A DNA stretch of 64,000 nucleotides from Streptomyces erythrochromogenes (GTDB lineage Bacteria > Actinomycetota > Actinomycetes > Streptomycetales > Streptomycetaceae), in the NCBI RefSeq assembly GCF_036170895.1, contig NZ_CP108036.1, forward strand, positions 682,001-746,000, in the 5' to 3' direction. The notes under the pieces were generated by a model. It saw nothing but the letters and a program-made list of their open reading frames with translations, had not been told where the DNA came from and ran no database searches. Below, piece after piece: positions 8,176-17,029 of the stretch (the stretch's first letter is position 1; each line of letters begins with the position of its first letter). The translations under genes were made by a program, and so were the position numbers.

Positions 8176-9092
8176 CGGCTGCGGGAGCGGCCCCGACCGG
8201 CCGCCGCGGCGCGCAGCAGGATCCGCAGGGGCGCCGTGAGTCCGTAGCCGACGTCGCGGCGCAGCGCGCCGGCGCCGACCCGCTCGACGGCCGCCAGCTG
8301 GTGCGCCATGAGGTCCGACATGGTGGCGATGACGGGGCGCAGGCCGGGCTCTGCGAGGTCGAGGAAGCCGTGGGTCGCGTCGAGGGCCGCGCGGGCGCGC
8401 CGGGTCTCGGCGGCGAGGAGGGCCCGTACGGCAGGGGTGTCACGGGCCGCTTCCAGGTCGGCCCGGGTCACGGAGTGCTCGTCGAGGCGGGCTCGGGGGA
8501 TGCAGAGCCGCCCGTCGGCCAGATCGCCGTGGAGGTCGGCGAGGAAGTCGACGCGCTGGGCTGCGTCTACGAACCGGCGCCAGCCGGCGGCCTGTTCGGG
8601 ATCCGGGCCGCCCTGGTACTGCAGGCCGGTGAAGACCAGCACCCCGGGCCAGGCGTACGCGTCGAGGTAGGCCTGGAAGTCCGCCTCGTCGGCGAAGCCG
8701 TCGAAGGCGGCCTCCGCCGTGGCGGCGCCCGCGAGGAAGCGGGCCACCCAGTGCTCGGGCAGGCCCCGGGAGTCCACGGCGTGGGCGTAGGCCCGCAGCA
8801 CGGGGTCGGGGCTGTCCCCGGACTTCAGGGCGGCCTCGACGCGCTCGGTCAACGCGGCGAGGCCGGAGGCCCGTTGCTGCGGGGTGCCGGTCTCGGCCAC
8901 GTCGTCGACGAGGTTCATGAAGGCGAGACCGGCTGCGAGGGCCGGTACCAGGGGCGGCGCGGCGAGCAGTCGCAGGGCCAGGTACGGCGCGGGTTCGCGA
9001 CGGAGCACCCGGCGGGCGGCCTGCGTGTAGTCGTCCCGCAGCCGGGTGCCGGATATCCCGGCCGCCGTGAGGGTGGTGCGCCAGCTGGGCAT
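8172..9092 (-). CDS. Squalene/phytoene synthase family protein
   Basis: A 306-residue head-to-head prenyl-synthase-fold protein. The first aspartate-rich motif is FMNLVDDVAETG (DDxxE type) near residue 63; the second is in DFLADLHGDLADGRLCIP, matching the usual LxDxxEDxxxGRxYxP region. It starts at ATG 9092 with AGGAG upstream. No other carotenoid or hopanoid gene is near, so the product is unknown and it stands alone, convergent with the LysM gene. Confidence 0.8.
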   Translation of the reverse strand: MPSWRTTLTAAGISGTRLRDDYTQAARRVLRREPAPYLALRLLAAPPLVPALAAGLAFMNLVDDVAETGTPQQRASGLAALTERVEAALKSGDSPDPVLRAYAHAVDSRGLPEHWVARFLAGAATAEAAFDGFADEADFQAYLDAYAWPGVLVFTGLQYQGGPDPEQAAGWRRFVDAAQRVDFLADLHGDLADGRLCIPRARLDEHSVTRADLEAARDTPAVRALLAAETRRARAALDATHGFLDLAEPGLRPVIATMSDLMAHQLAAVERVGAGALRRDVGYGLTAPLRILLRAAAAGRGRSRSR

Positions 9093-9162
9093 GGTGGGTC
9101 GGGCTCCTCGGTGTACGCCTGGGTGGGGGACGGTACGGGCAAGCGGGCTCAGGGGCCGGGGC

Positions 9163-10857
9163 TCAGCCGTAGACCTTCCTGAGGCTGCCGTCGATGCCCC
9201 AGAGGACGTAGCCGCCGCGCCCGTACTCGTCGCTGAGGTAGGTGCGGATGGAGGGCGTCCGGTCCATCATCCAGGGGTCGATGATGACGTGGCGCGAGGT
9301 CGGCTTCTCGACCTTCAGCTCCTTCTTGGCCTGCTCCAGCAGGCCGGGCAGCGTGTCCCAGTTGACCGCGGCCATGTCGATCAGCGGCTCCCCCTCCTCG
9401 ACCGTGCCGTCCGGGCCGGTGCGGCTGGCCACGCCGTCCCGGTACTGCCAGGAGTCGACGGTCTCGGCGCCGGCGGCCGTGGGGATGGAGGCGAGGATGT
9501 AGCCGTCGTAGAGGGTCATGTCGACGAAGGTGGTCGTGCCCGCCTGCTTCTTGAACGCCTCCAGCGCGGTGCGGACGTTCCCCGGCGTCATCATGCTGCC
9601 GCGGGGCGCGTCCGCCTTCTGCGCGCTCGCCCTCGGGGCGGGGGCCGAGGAGGCCTCCCGCACGGGCGGGGTGGCGGAGGCGGTGGCGGCGCCGCCCTTC
9701 GCCTTGTCGTCGCCGGAGTTCCCGTCGGGCAGCAGTTGGACGATGCCGAACATGCCTGCCGCCAGCACCGCGGTGAGCGCGGCACCGATCAGGGCCGGAC
9801 GCCGGCGCGGCGCGGACGCCACCGGCACGGGCCTGGTGGCGGCCGCGTACGGGGAGGCTCCCGAGCCGTACGGCGGCGGGGTGTGCGGGGTGCCGGCGGG
9901 CGTCGGCGCGTAGGGACCGAACTGCCCGTACGGGCCCGGCACGACCGGGGAGGCGACCGGGGAGGCGACCGGCGGCGCGGCAACGGGCGCGGCACCGGCA
10001 CCGGAACCGAGAGCGGCGCTCGCGTCCCGGAGCAGTCGTTCCAGCTGTGCTCCGTCGGGGCGGGCGGCCGGGTCCCGCACGAGGAGCCGGTCCAGTACGG
10101 GCCCCAGCGCGCCGGAGCGCACCGGCGCGGGGATCGGCTCGTCGAGCACGGCGACGACCGTGGCCAGGCTGGTGGCCCGGCGCAGCGGGTTGGTCCCCTC
10201 CGCGGCCACGTAGAGGAGCATGCCGAGCGACCACAGGTCGGAGGCGGCCAGCCCCTCCTCGCCGCGGACCCGCTCGGGTGCGATGTACTCCGGGGAGCCG
10301 ATCAGCACGCCGGTCGCGGTCAGTCCGGTGGAGTCGTGCAGCGCGGCGATGCCGAAGTCGGTCAGCACGGCCGACCCGTCGGGGCGCAGCAGCACGTTGG
10401 CGGGCTTCACGTCGCGGTGGAGGATCCCCTCGGCGTGCGCGGCGCGCAGCGCGGACAGCACGTCGAGGCCGAGCCGCGCCACCTCGGCGGGCGGCATGGG
10501 TCCGGACTCCAGACGGTCGTGCAGGGAGCCGCCCCGCACCATCTCCATGACGATCCACGGGTGGCCGTCCGTGCCCTCGGCGGGCTCGACGATGTGGTGG
10601 ATGGTCACGACGTGGGGGTGGGCGAGACGGGCGAGGGCGCGCGCCTCGCGGACGGCGCGTTCGCGCATCTGGTCGGCGAGGCCGGGCTGGGCGGCGGCGG
10701 TCGCCGGGTCCGGCGGCCGCACCTCCTTGAGCGCCACCTCGCGGTGCAGGGCGATGTCGCGCGCCCGCCAAACGGTACCCATGCCGCCGCTGCCCAGGGG
10801 CGCGACCAGTTCGAAGCGCCCGTCGATCAGCTGTCTGCCGGCCTCACTCGTGTCCAT
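9163..10857 (-). CDS. PknB-type Ser/Thr protein kinase, membrane-anchored
   Basis: A 564-residue Hanks-type kinase. The glycine loop LGSGGMG is at 21-27, the ATP-binding lysine at 44 (VALKEV), HRDVKPAN with catalytic D149 and N154, and DFG at 167-169. A Pro/Ala-rich linker follows, then a single membrane helix at about 365-385 (ALIGAALTAVLAAGMFGIV), then an extracytoplasmic domain of about 150 residues without PASTA repeats. The start is ATG 10857. The sensor domain (TPGNVRTALEAFKKQAG through SLRKVYG) is not a family I recognise. It is the last intact gene before the rearranged island. Confidence 0.92.
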   Translation of the reverse strand: MDTSEAGRQLIDGRFELVAPLGSGGMGTVWRARDIALHREVALKEVRPPDPATAAAQPGLADQMRERAVREARALARLAHPHVVTIHHIVEPAEGTDGHPWIVMEMVRGGSLHDRLESGPMPPAEVARLGLDVLSALRAAHAEGILHRDVKPANVLLRPDGSAVLTDFGIAALHDSTGLTATGVLIGSPEYIAPERVRGEEGLAASDLWSLGMLLYVAAEGTNPLRRATSLATVVAVLDEPIPAPVRSGALGPVLDRLLVRDPAARPDGAQLERLLRDASAALGSGAGAAPVAAPPVASPVASPVVPGPYGQFGPYAPTPAGTPHTPPPYGSGASPYAAATRPVPVASAPRRRPALIGAALTAVLAAGMFGIVQLLPDGNSGDDKAKGGAATASATPPVREASSAPAPRASAQKADAPRGSMMTPGNVRTALEAFKKQAGTTTFVDMTLYDGYILASIPTAAGAETVDSWQYRDGVASRTGPDGTVEEGEPLIDMAAVNWDTLPGLLEQAKKELKVEKPTSRHVIIDPWMMDRTPSIRTYLSDEYGRGGYVLWGIDGSLRKVYG

Positions 10858-10924
10858 GGCGGATCATCGTAGGCGCCGCCACCGTCAGCAGCGTCGGCGG
10901 TCCACCGTGACCGTGCCCTGGGCG

Positions 10925-11140
10925 GTGGCGACCGTGCGGTCGTAGCATCCGCCGGGCTCGGAGAGACCGAACTGGACTGGCTGCCCGGCTATGAGGACTC
11001 CGCCCCCGTCCGGGTCGGCAACGGCGCCGCCCACCAGCTCCAGCTCGGCGTGTACGGCGAGCTCGCCATGGCCCTGCACGCCGCCCGCCAGGCCGGGCTC
11101 GGCGCATCGGAAACCGCCGCCCACCTCCAGATCAAGCTGT
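10925..11140 (+). pseudogene. GH15 (glucoamylase/trehalase-type) remnant
   Basis: An open stretch without a start codon of its own encodes ETELDWLPGYEDSAPVRVGN, then GAAHQLQLGVYGEL. That is the (E)LPGYxxSxPVRVGNxAxxQxQLDVYGE signature of family-15 glycoside hydrolases. Only about 60 codons remain; the N-terminal barrel half and the rest of the C-terminus are missing. The frame continues directly into the integrase remnant. It marks the left edge of the rearranged region. Confidence 0.75.
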
Positions 11141-11199
11141 GCGCCTACCGCATCCCCCTCAATCCCTGCCGGGGGCTGGATTCTGCTCGACCGCCGAAA

Positions 11200-11913
11200 A
11201 GGCCACCGACGAACAAGGAGGCGTGGGGCCCGTCGGTGTTCCGGGATGTACGTGTGGCCCTCCACCCGCGGTACCGCGCCCTCGCTGATCTCGGCGTCGC
11301 CGCTGGCCTGCGCCCCGGCGAGGCGTTCGCATGGAGCCCCGACGATCTGCGGGACGGCTGGCTGTATGTCGACCGGCAGCTCCAGAGCATCGGGGCGCGG
11401 CACTGGTTCAAGCTGCCGAAGAGGGACAAGACCCGCCGTCTTCCCGTGCCGACGGAGTTGGAGGAGGCCCTGCTCGCCCACATGGAGGAATTCCCATCCG
11501 TAGAGGTGACGCTGCCCTGGGTCGACGCGAGCGAACCCACCATGGCATGGGAGCAGAGGCAGCAGGTGACGGTCCGGTTGCTCACCACTACGGCGTACGG
11601 CAACCCGATCACCAGCAACATCTTCCGGACCGACAACTGGAATCCGGCTCTGGAGGAAGCCGGGCTGGTGAAGCGGCTAAACCGGGCCGACGGGACGCCT
11701 CGGGATGCTTGGAAGGGCACGGAGCCGTTCACATTCCACGCTTTGCGGCACACCTACGCCTCGGTTCAGCTCGGCGCAGGCGAGACGCCGGTGACGGTGG
11801 CGGAGTACATGGGCGACACCGTGGAGACCGTGCTGGAGACCTACGCGCATTTCATCCCCGACGTCGGCGGCCGGGGACTGGAGGCCATGGGCAACTTCAT
11901 GACGGTGGCATGA
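11200..11913 (+). pseudogene. Tyrosine recombinase (integrase) C-terminal remnant
   Basis: Encodes the catalytic domain of an actinobacterial phage/ICE-type integrase: LADLGVAAGLRPGEAF (catalytic Arg), PKRDKTRRLPVP, EVTLPWV, FTFHALRHTYASVQL (HxxR) and VETVLETYAHFIP (nucleophile Tyr region). The core-binding and arm-binding N-terminal domains are missing, and the family LGH/LGD-type histidine position reads MGD. The frame is open back through the GH15 remnant to GTG 11050, so a chimeric 287-residue product could be made, but a functional integrase is unlikely. No excisionase or replication gene is nearby. Confidence 0.8.
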
Positions 11914-12032
11914 TCATGTCTCAACTGCACCGGGCCGCCCCACGCGACCGAGGTCCGGCACGGGACCGGGAAGAGCGGAACCCGCTCCCCCGTGGCCTGG
12001 CTCGGCTGGCTGCACGAGCTGGCCCCTTCATG

Positions 12033-12071
12033 AGAACGGCCTCCCCTAGGAGGATGAGGGGAGGCCGTTCT
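12033..12071. terminator. Bidirectional terminator hairpin
   Basis: Perfect 15-bp arms AGAACGGCCTCCCCT (12033-12047) and AGGGGAGGCCGTTCT (12057-12071) around a 9-nt loop. It sits between the integrase remnant (+) and the chaplin gene (-), where both would need a terminator. The ~245-bp gap around it holds no gene. Confidence 0.8.
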
Positions 12072-12158
12072 ACACCGGGCTGTGCGCTGCGGCTGGTTCA
12101 GATGACGGCGCTGGATGTGCCGGCGCGACGAGCGCGCCGGGTCCAGGACTTGCTGCTG

Positions 12159-12443
12159 TCAGTTCTTGCCGTGGTGGTCGGCCTTGTGGTGCCCGTCCGA
12201 GCCGCTGGCGTTGATGCAGGTGTTGCCGAAGGCCGGGTTGAGGAGCCCGACGATGTTGACGGTGTTGCCGCAGAGGTTGACCGGGATGTGGATGGGCACC
12301 TGGACGACGTTGCCGGACAGGACACCCGGGGAGCCGATGGCAGCGCCCTCTGCCGTGGCGTCGGCGGCGGCCATGCCGGCCCCGCCTGCAAGGACGGCAC
12401 CAGTGGCGGCGGTAACGGCTACGGCCTTGGCGAAACGGAACAT
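12159..12443 (-). CDS. Short chaplin
   Basis: A 94-residue secreted amyloid-forming surface protein. The signal peptide (MFRFAKAVAVTAATGAVLAG, cleaved after AAADA) is followed by one chaplin domain: GSPGVLSGNVVQVPIHIPVN, then the two-cysteine part NLCGNTVNIVGLLNP and NTCIN. The tail GSDGHHKADHHGKN is His/Lys-rich and not part of the domain. Start ATG 12443 follows AAGGAGATCTTG; a TTG one codon earlier is less likely. Short chaplins coat aerial hyphae and spores. This copy lies inside the accessory region, 48 kb from the second one. Confidence 0.92.
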   Translation of the reverse strand: MFRFAKAVAVTAATGAVLAGGAGMAAADATAEGAAIGSPGVLSGNVVQVPIHIPVNLCGNTVNIVGLLNPAFGNTCINASGSDGHHKADHHGKN

Positions 12444-12719
12444 CAAGATCTCCTTGAACTCACTCTGGGGGTACGGACGACGTTCCCCACAACGGCCGAA
12501 TGCGCCCGCCCGTCACGGACGATGGGCCGAACCGGTGAGCTCGAGGAGCGTCCGCTCAGGACCCAGACCGCGACCGCCCGAGCCGTCGGGCCCGCTGACC
12601 GGCGCGGCAACACAGGAGCGAGGCCGTGGGCCGCCATCGTGCAGCCATCGGCCCCCGCACCCGAGCAGGCCGTCGACGCGTCAGGGCCGATGTGGCCGAG
12701 ATCAAGGAGAAGGCACACC

Positions 12720-13184
12720 ATGACCGATCAGCCTCAGGGCGATGAATCCGCACCTACCCCCGAAGAGCTGCGTGAGCAGGTCGAGCACACCCGCCAGGAA
12801 CTCGGCCAGACCGTTGAGGCGCTCGCGGCCAAGGCCGACGTGAAGGCGCAGGCCAAGGAGAGGGTGGCCGAGATCAAGGAGCAGGCCGCCGAGAAGACCA
12901 CGCATGTCACCGGCCGGCTCCGGGAGAAGGCAGGGCAGGCCGCTCAGTTGGTGAAGGACAAGACTCCCGATCCGGTCCTCGACAAGGCAGCCCACGCCGC
13001 GGCGCAGGTACGCGACACCGCGACCCGGGCCGGACACCTCGCCGCCGAGAAGACCCCGGACCCGGTCCGCAAGAAAGCCGCGACGGCCGCGACCATGGTG
13101 CGGGCCAACCGCACCCCGCTGATCGGCGCGGCTGCCGCGCTTGCCGTCTTCCTGCTTCTGCGCCGTAGCCGGAGGCACCGGTGA
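12720..13184 (+). CDS. DUF3618 protein
   Basis: A 154-residue actinobacterial protein of the DUF3618 family. It starts at ATG 12720 after AAGGAGAAGGCACACC. The conserved block EELREQVEHTRQELGQTVEA is followed by long amphipathic, Lys/Ala-rich helices with two related segments (DKTPDPVLDKAA and EKTPDPVRKKAA), and the C-terminus ends in one membrane helix plus Arg-rich anchor (LIGAAAALAVFLLLRRSRRHR, split by the membrane boundary). It overlaps the next gene by four bases (GTGA), so the two are translationally coupled. Such pairs are usually stress-induced envelope proteins; the exact role is unknown. Confidence 0.88.
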   Translation: MTDQPQGDESAPTPEELREQVEHTRQELGQTVEALAAKADVKAQAKERVAEIKEQAAEKTTHVTGRLREKAGQAAQLVKDKTPDPVLDKAAHAAAQVRDTATRAGHLAAEKTPDPVRKKAATAATMVRANRTPLIGAAAALAVFLLLRRSRRHR

Positions 13185-13447
13185 AGGCCGCCAAGATCGT
13201 CTACAAGCCGGTCGGCCTGGCCCTGGGCGCCGAGGGCGGCATGGTCGCCGGCGTGGCCTTCAAACAGGCGTGGAAGATGATCGGCCACGACGACGATGCC
13301 CTTGACGCCACCGACGAGAACCGCACCTGGCAGGAGGTCCTGTCCGCAGCAGGCCTGCAAGGTGCGATCTTCGCCGTCGTCAAGGCCGCCGTCTACCGGG
13401 CAGGATCCGCCACGACCAGGCGCCTGACCGGCACCTGGCCCGGCTGA
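13181..13447 (+). CDS. DUF4235 membrane protein
   Basis: An 88-residue small membrane protein of the DUF4235 family (IVYKPVGLALGAEGGMVAGV, then TWQEVLSAAGLQGAIFAVVK). Two hydrophobic helices are visible. GTG 13181 overlaps the stop of the DUF3618 gene by 4 bp, and DUF3618 with DUF4235 is a common pairing in streptomycetes. Confidence 0.87.
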   Translation: MKAAKIVYKPVGLALGAEGGMVAGVAFKQAWKMIGHDDDALDATDENRTWQEVLSAAGLQGAIFAVVKAAVYRAGSATTRRLTGTWPG

Positions 13448-13526
13448 ACCCTCCAACGGCGGTGCCGGCCCAGAGCTCGAGGGCTGACACCCCAGACCCT
13501 GCAGCCCGAAACCATGGAGGAATGTC

Positions 13527-13829
13527 GTGGCCGCGCACCACCGGCTGCCCGCCATCACCGCCGCCGCTCTCACCACCGCCATGCTGCTCGCCCGCTGGCG
13601 GGCAACCCGCGCGGCCCACGACGCACACGGAGCAAGCGCTGCCAAAGCCCCCTGGCGACGCACAGCACCCCCACCGGCCGCCGCCGGCACTGCGGACGAC
13701 CGCGTGGCCGCCCCGCACACCTCGTTCATGGGGCCCGCCCTGCGGGAAACCGACGCCCACCTCGAGCAGTACTGGAACAAGCTCAAGTTTCTCTACCCTC
13801 AACGCGACGACGAGCGCCGTCACGGGTAG
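13527..13829 (+). CDS. Small hypothetical protein with N-terminal membrane helix
   Basis: A 100-residue protein of unknown function. GTG 13527 has GGAGG seven bases upstream, a good start. The N-terminus (LPAITAAALTTAMLLARW) could be a signal anchor; the middle is Ala/Pro-rich and the C-terminus reads LRETDAHLEQYWNKLKFLYP, an amphipathic helix. It is 79 bp downstream of the DUF4235 gene and likely in the same transcription unit. Confidence 0.55.
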   Translation: MAAHHRLPAITAAALTTAMLLARWRATRAAHDAHGASAAKAPWRRTAPPPAAAGTADDRVAAPHTSFMGPALRETDAHLEQYWNKLKFLYPQRDDERRHG

Positions 13830-13911
13830 AACCAACCGCGCTGCCGCAGGGGACTTCCCCTGCCGCCGCCCGGTTGCCCGGTTCGGCCCGCCAGGGTTGC
13901 CCGGCGGCGGA

Positions 13912-14378
13912 GACGCGTCGAGTATCGAGGAGACCATTCGTGCCAAGCGTGCCTCTGGTGCCAACCGTGCTGACTGAGGAGCCCGGGTGGAAACGTTTCC
14001 GTTCGACAGCTGGGCCCTTCGCTGGGCGGTCCACGCCAAAAGCGTGTCGCACGGCGAGGTGGTCGCCGGGCTCCTGATGGATCTCGCCGCTGACCCGCGC
14101 GGCGTGTACCTCTCTCCATCGGTCGCCTTCCCGCTGGCCCCCGCCGCCCGGGCCCTCGGGGTACCGGCCGTCCTCGTGCGTACGGCCCTGCACCAGCTCT
14201 CGGAAGCCGGCCTGGTCCGCCTCGGCACCGAGGACGACCACGAGGACGGGCCGCGGGTGAGAGTGACCCTCCTTCCACCGTTCCCGGAGGTCACCGCGGG
14301 CGCGGACTCCCTCGCACCGTCTCCCGCCGGCCCACCCGAGCCCGAGGCGGACGACACCGGCCCGTGAGCACGGGTGAC
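13912..14378. repeat. Inverted duplication, copy A
   Basis: This segment carries the winged-helix-like gene with about 70 bp of upstream DNA (GAGACCATTCG, then GTGCCAACCGTG) and reappears in reverse orientation at 19745-20206. The proteins are about 90 percent identical and the non-coding flank is clearly alike with small indels. On the far side both copies have a CBM48 gene pointing back at them. Confidence 0.85.
13987..14367 (+). CDS. Winged-helix-like small regulator, copy A
   Basis: A 126-residue protein, start GTG 13987 behind GAGGAG. The core (SVSHGEVVAGLLMDLAAD, YLSPSVAFPLAPAARALG, VPAVLVRTALHQLSEAGLVR) has the pattern of a winged-helix fold with a recognition helix and a C-terminal wing (RVRVTLLPPFPEV), so DNA binding is inferred. 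A close paralogue lies inverted at 19756-20133. I do not recognise a named family. Confidence 0.65.
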   Translation: METFPFDSWALRWAVHAKSVSHGEVVAGLLMDLAADPRGVYLSPSVAFPLAPAARALGVPAVLVRTALHQLSEAGLVRLGTEDDHEDGPRVRVTLLPPFPEVTAGADSLAPSPAGPPEPEADDTGP

Positions 14379-14479
14379 GGGCCGCCATCGGCCGAAATCC
14401 CCCTCCGCGACGCCACGGCAGCCCGGAAGGCTCATGCCTGCTGACGGGACGGTGAGTTCTCCGACCTGTCACGGCACGC

Positions 14480-14607
14480 CTCAAGCGGGCCTCGCCGGGC
14501 TGCCAGTCGTTGAAATCGCCAGCCCGCTGACATCCCCCGGGCGGGGTGTCGGCGGGAAGGATGAAGGCGACGTCGGCGCGGTCGTTGCGCAGCGTGCGCT
14601 CCAGCAT
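14480..14607 (-). pseudogene. CBM48-type protein, N-terminal half only
   Basis: Starts at ATG 14607 with AGGAG nine bases upstream and reads MLERTLRNDRADVAFILPAD, then RAGDFNDWQPG, the start of a glycogen-binding (isoamylase early-set) domain. After GDFNDWQPG the frame loses all similarity, so only about 32 residues survive. The intact C-terminal part of a homologue is at 18850-19188, which in turn lacks this start. The rest of the 14368-14809 gap contains no gene. Confidence 0.72.
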
Positions 14608-14809
14608 GGGGAGCGGCTCCTGACGGCGCGGGCGGGTGGGTTGCGCTCATCTTCGGCACCGGACCCGCGTCCCGCATACCGACACCTCAGCGCCCCGCCC
14701 GGAAACACCACCTCCCGCCACCTTCCGTGGCAGAAAATGTGCGCAATGTGATGTTTCGTGTGAGCTTGATAGAAGAAATCAGCATCCCACGCATCGAGGA
14801 GTCGCCGTC

Positions 14810-15007
14810 ATGGGCGGTCAGCAGGACAAGCGTCAGGAGCCGGGCAAGGGCCGCGAGGAACAGCAGCGACCCCAGCGGCCCGGCCAGAACCCGGTCCACC
14901 CCGAGCCCGGCGCCCCCTCCCGCGGCGGCCAGCGCCCCGCAGAGATCAAGCGGCGCCGCGAGGAAGACAAACTCCAGGGCGAGCGCGAGCGCGACGAGGG
15001 CGTCTGA
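14810..15007 (+). CDS. Small, highly charged hydrophilic protein
   Basis: A 65-residue product starting at ATG 14810 with GAGGAG eight bases upstream. It is made almost entirely of Gln, Arg, Glu, Lys, Pro and Gly (KGREEQQRPQRPGQNPVHPE; IKRRREEDKLQGERERDEGV), with no hydrophobic core, so it is likely disordered. It is followed by a terminator, which supports its being expressed. Function unknown. Confidence 0.55.
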   Translation: MGGQQDKRQEPGKGREEQQRPQRPGQNPVHPEPGAPSRGGQRPAEIKRRREEDKLQGERERDEGV

Positions 15008-15029
15008 GCGAAAGCGGTACCCACGCGCG

Positions 15030-15070
15030 CAGAGCCCCGGCCGGGCCCGTAGTCACCCGCCGGGGCTCTG
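15030..15070 (+). terminator. Terminator hairpin
   Basis: Perfect 12-bp arms CAGAGCCCCGGC (15030-15041) and GCCGGGGCTCTG (15059-15070), 17-nt loop, 23 bases after the small charged-protein gene. Confidence 0.75.
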
Positions 15071-15274
15071 TCACGCCGCCGACGGCTCGGACAGGCCCGC
15101 CCTACGCCGTACCGGGCCCCCCGACGCGCGGTCCGTCGCTGCCGACCCGCTGCTCCCGTGTCCGGCAAGTCCGACGCGGGGTGGCGGGGCAGCACAACGG
15201 CGCCGTTTCCGCCACCGTTCAGTACTGTACGGAGCGGCCGTCCGTACCGGGCGGAGCTCGGAAGGAGACTTGCG

Positions 15275-16969
15275 ATGGCCGGTCTGAGACTGGGCCCGCT
15301 CCTGCGACACGTGGACTGGGAGTCGGGCACGAGTGCGACGGTGTGGGTCGAGACCGACCAGGCGTGCACGGCAGAGGTCCGGTGCCCGGGCGGCGGCGGT
15401 GGTTCGGCGCCCACGTTCCGCGTCGCCGGCCACCACTACGCACTGGTGGTCGTGACCGGACTCACCCCTGGGTCTGCCACAGCGTACGAGGTGCTGCTCG
15501 ACGGCGAGCGGGTGTGGCCCCTCCCGGACTCGCCCCAGCCGCCCAGCACCATCCACACTCCGCCGGTCCCGGCGACGGGCGCGGTGGTCGCCTTCGGCTC
15601 GTGCCGGTGGGCGGCGCCGGCTGTGGGCGAGTCCGATCCGGTGGGCCCCGATGTCCTCGACACCCTCTCCGCCCGGCTCGCCGCCGACCCGGAGGCCGAG
15701 CGTCCGGACGTTCTCCTCCTCCTCGGCGACCAGGTGTACGCGGACGAGACGTCCGCCGACACCAGGGCCTGGATCGCTCGGCATCGGCGAGCCGCTGGCA
15801 CCGGCTTGGCAGCCCCGCCGGACCAGGTCGCCGACTACGAGGAGTACACCCACCTCTACGACGAGTCCTGGGGGGACCCCGAACTGCGCTGGCTGCTTTC
15901 GACCGTACCCAGCTGCATGATCTTCGACGACCACGACGTCATCGACGACTGGAACACCAGCGCCGCCTGGGTAGCCGACATGCGGGCAACGCCCTGGTGG
16001 CACGAGCGGATCACCAGCGGCCTGATGTCGTACTGGGTCTACCAGCACCTCGGGAACCTCTCCCCCGCCGAGCTCGCCGAGGACCAGCTGTACGCGGCGG
16101 TACTGGCGGCCGACGACGGCACGGAGGTGCTGCGCGCGTTTGCCGAACGCGCCGACGCCGACCCGGCGACGGTGCGCTGGAGCTACCGCAGGGACTTCGG
16201 CCGCACCCGGCTCCTGATGGTCGACACCCGGGCCGCGCGGGTGCTGGAGGAGCAGCACCGGGCGATGCTGGACGCCGAGGAGGCAGCCTGGCTGCGGACG
16301 CAGGCGTTCGACAACCCCGGCGGCGTCGACCACCTGCTGATCGGGACCTCGCTCCCGTGGCTGCTGCCCCCGATGGTCCACTTCGCGGAGGGCTGGCACG
16401 CGGCGCTCTGCCGGGGCGAACGCGGTCCGCGCTGGGCGCGCTTCGGTGAGTGGCTGCGCCGGCGGGCGGACCTGGAGCACTGGGCGGCGTTCACTACCTC
16501 GTTCGAAAGGCTGACGAAGACGGTCGCCGAGGTGGGGAGGGCCGATGCCGCCCCGGCAACCGTGTGCGTGCTCTCCGGGGACGTGCACCACGCGTATGTG
16601 GCGGAGCCTGTCTGGACCACCGGGCGGCAGCCGCGCTCCCGTGTCTTCCAGTTCACCTGCTCACCCCTGCACAACTCTGTGCCCGCAGCCATACGGGTGG
16701 GATTCCGTTTCGGCTGGAGTCGGTTCGCCAAGGGGATCGGACATCTCCTCGCCCGCCACGGACGGGTCGCGAGACCGGCGGTCCGGTGGGGGCGCACCGG
16801 CGGACCGTGGTTCGGCAACCAGTTGATGACGCTGACACTGCGCGGACGTACGGCGCGGCTGCGGCTGGAGAGGGCCTCGCCGGGTGCCAAGCGGGGGCGC
16901 CGCGGGACCGACCGCGCGGGAGCACGGCTCGTCGGCGTCCTCGACCGCAGTCTGACGGACGGAAGCTGA
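15275..16969 (+). CDS. PhoD-like metallophosphatase, no export signal
   Basis: A 564-residue protein of the alkaline phosphatase D/PhoD-like family, with metal-binding blocks LLLLGDQVYADE, SCMIFDDHDVIDDWN and CVLSGDVHHAY and an N-terminal fibronectin-like segment (GPLLRHVDWESGTSATVWVE). Start ATG 15275 follows GAAGGAGACTTGCG. Unlike classic PhoD it has no Tat or Sec signal, so it should work in the cytoplasm, on an unknown phosphoester. It is the largest intact gene in the left half of the island. Confidence 0.88.
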   Translation: MAGLRLGPLLRHVDWESGTSATVWVETDQACTAEVRCPGGGGGSAPTFRVAGHHYALVVVTGLTPGSATAYEVLLDGERVWPLPDSPQPPSTIHTPPVPATGAVVAFGSCRWAAPAVGESDPVGPDVLDTLSARLAADPEAERPDVLLLLGDQVYADETSADTRAWIARHRRAAGTGLAAPPDQVADYEEYTHLYDESWGDPELRWLLSTVPSCMIFDDHDVIDDWNTSAAWVADMRATPWWHERITSGLMSYWVYQHLGNLSPAELAEDQLYAAVLAADDGTEVLRAFAERADADPATVRWSYRRDFGRTRLLMVDTRAARVLEEQHRAMLDAEEAAWLRTQAFDNPGGVDHLLIGTSLPWLLPPMVHFAEGWHAALCRGERGPRWARFGEWLRRRADLEHWAAFTTSFERLTKTVAEVGRADAAPATVCVLSGDVHHAYVAEPVWTTGRQPRSRVFQFTCSPLHNSVPAAIRVGFRFGWSRFAKGIGHLLARHGRVARPAVRWGRTGGPWFGNQLMTLTLRGRTARLRLERASPGAKRGRRGTDRAGARLVGVLDRSLTDGS

Positions 16970-17029
16970 CGCCCCACCGGAAGGTCCCTCATGACCTTAT
17001 TGGAGGCCCCGCAGTGAGGCCGCCCCGCC

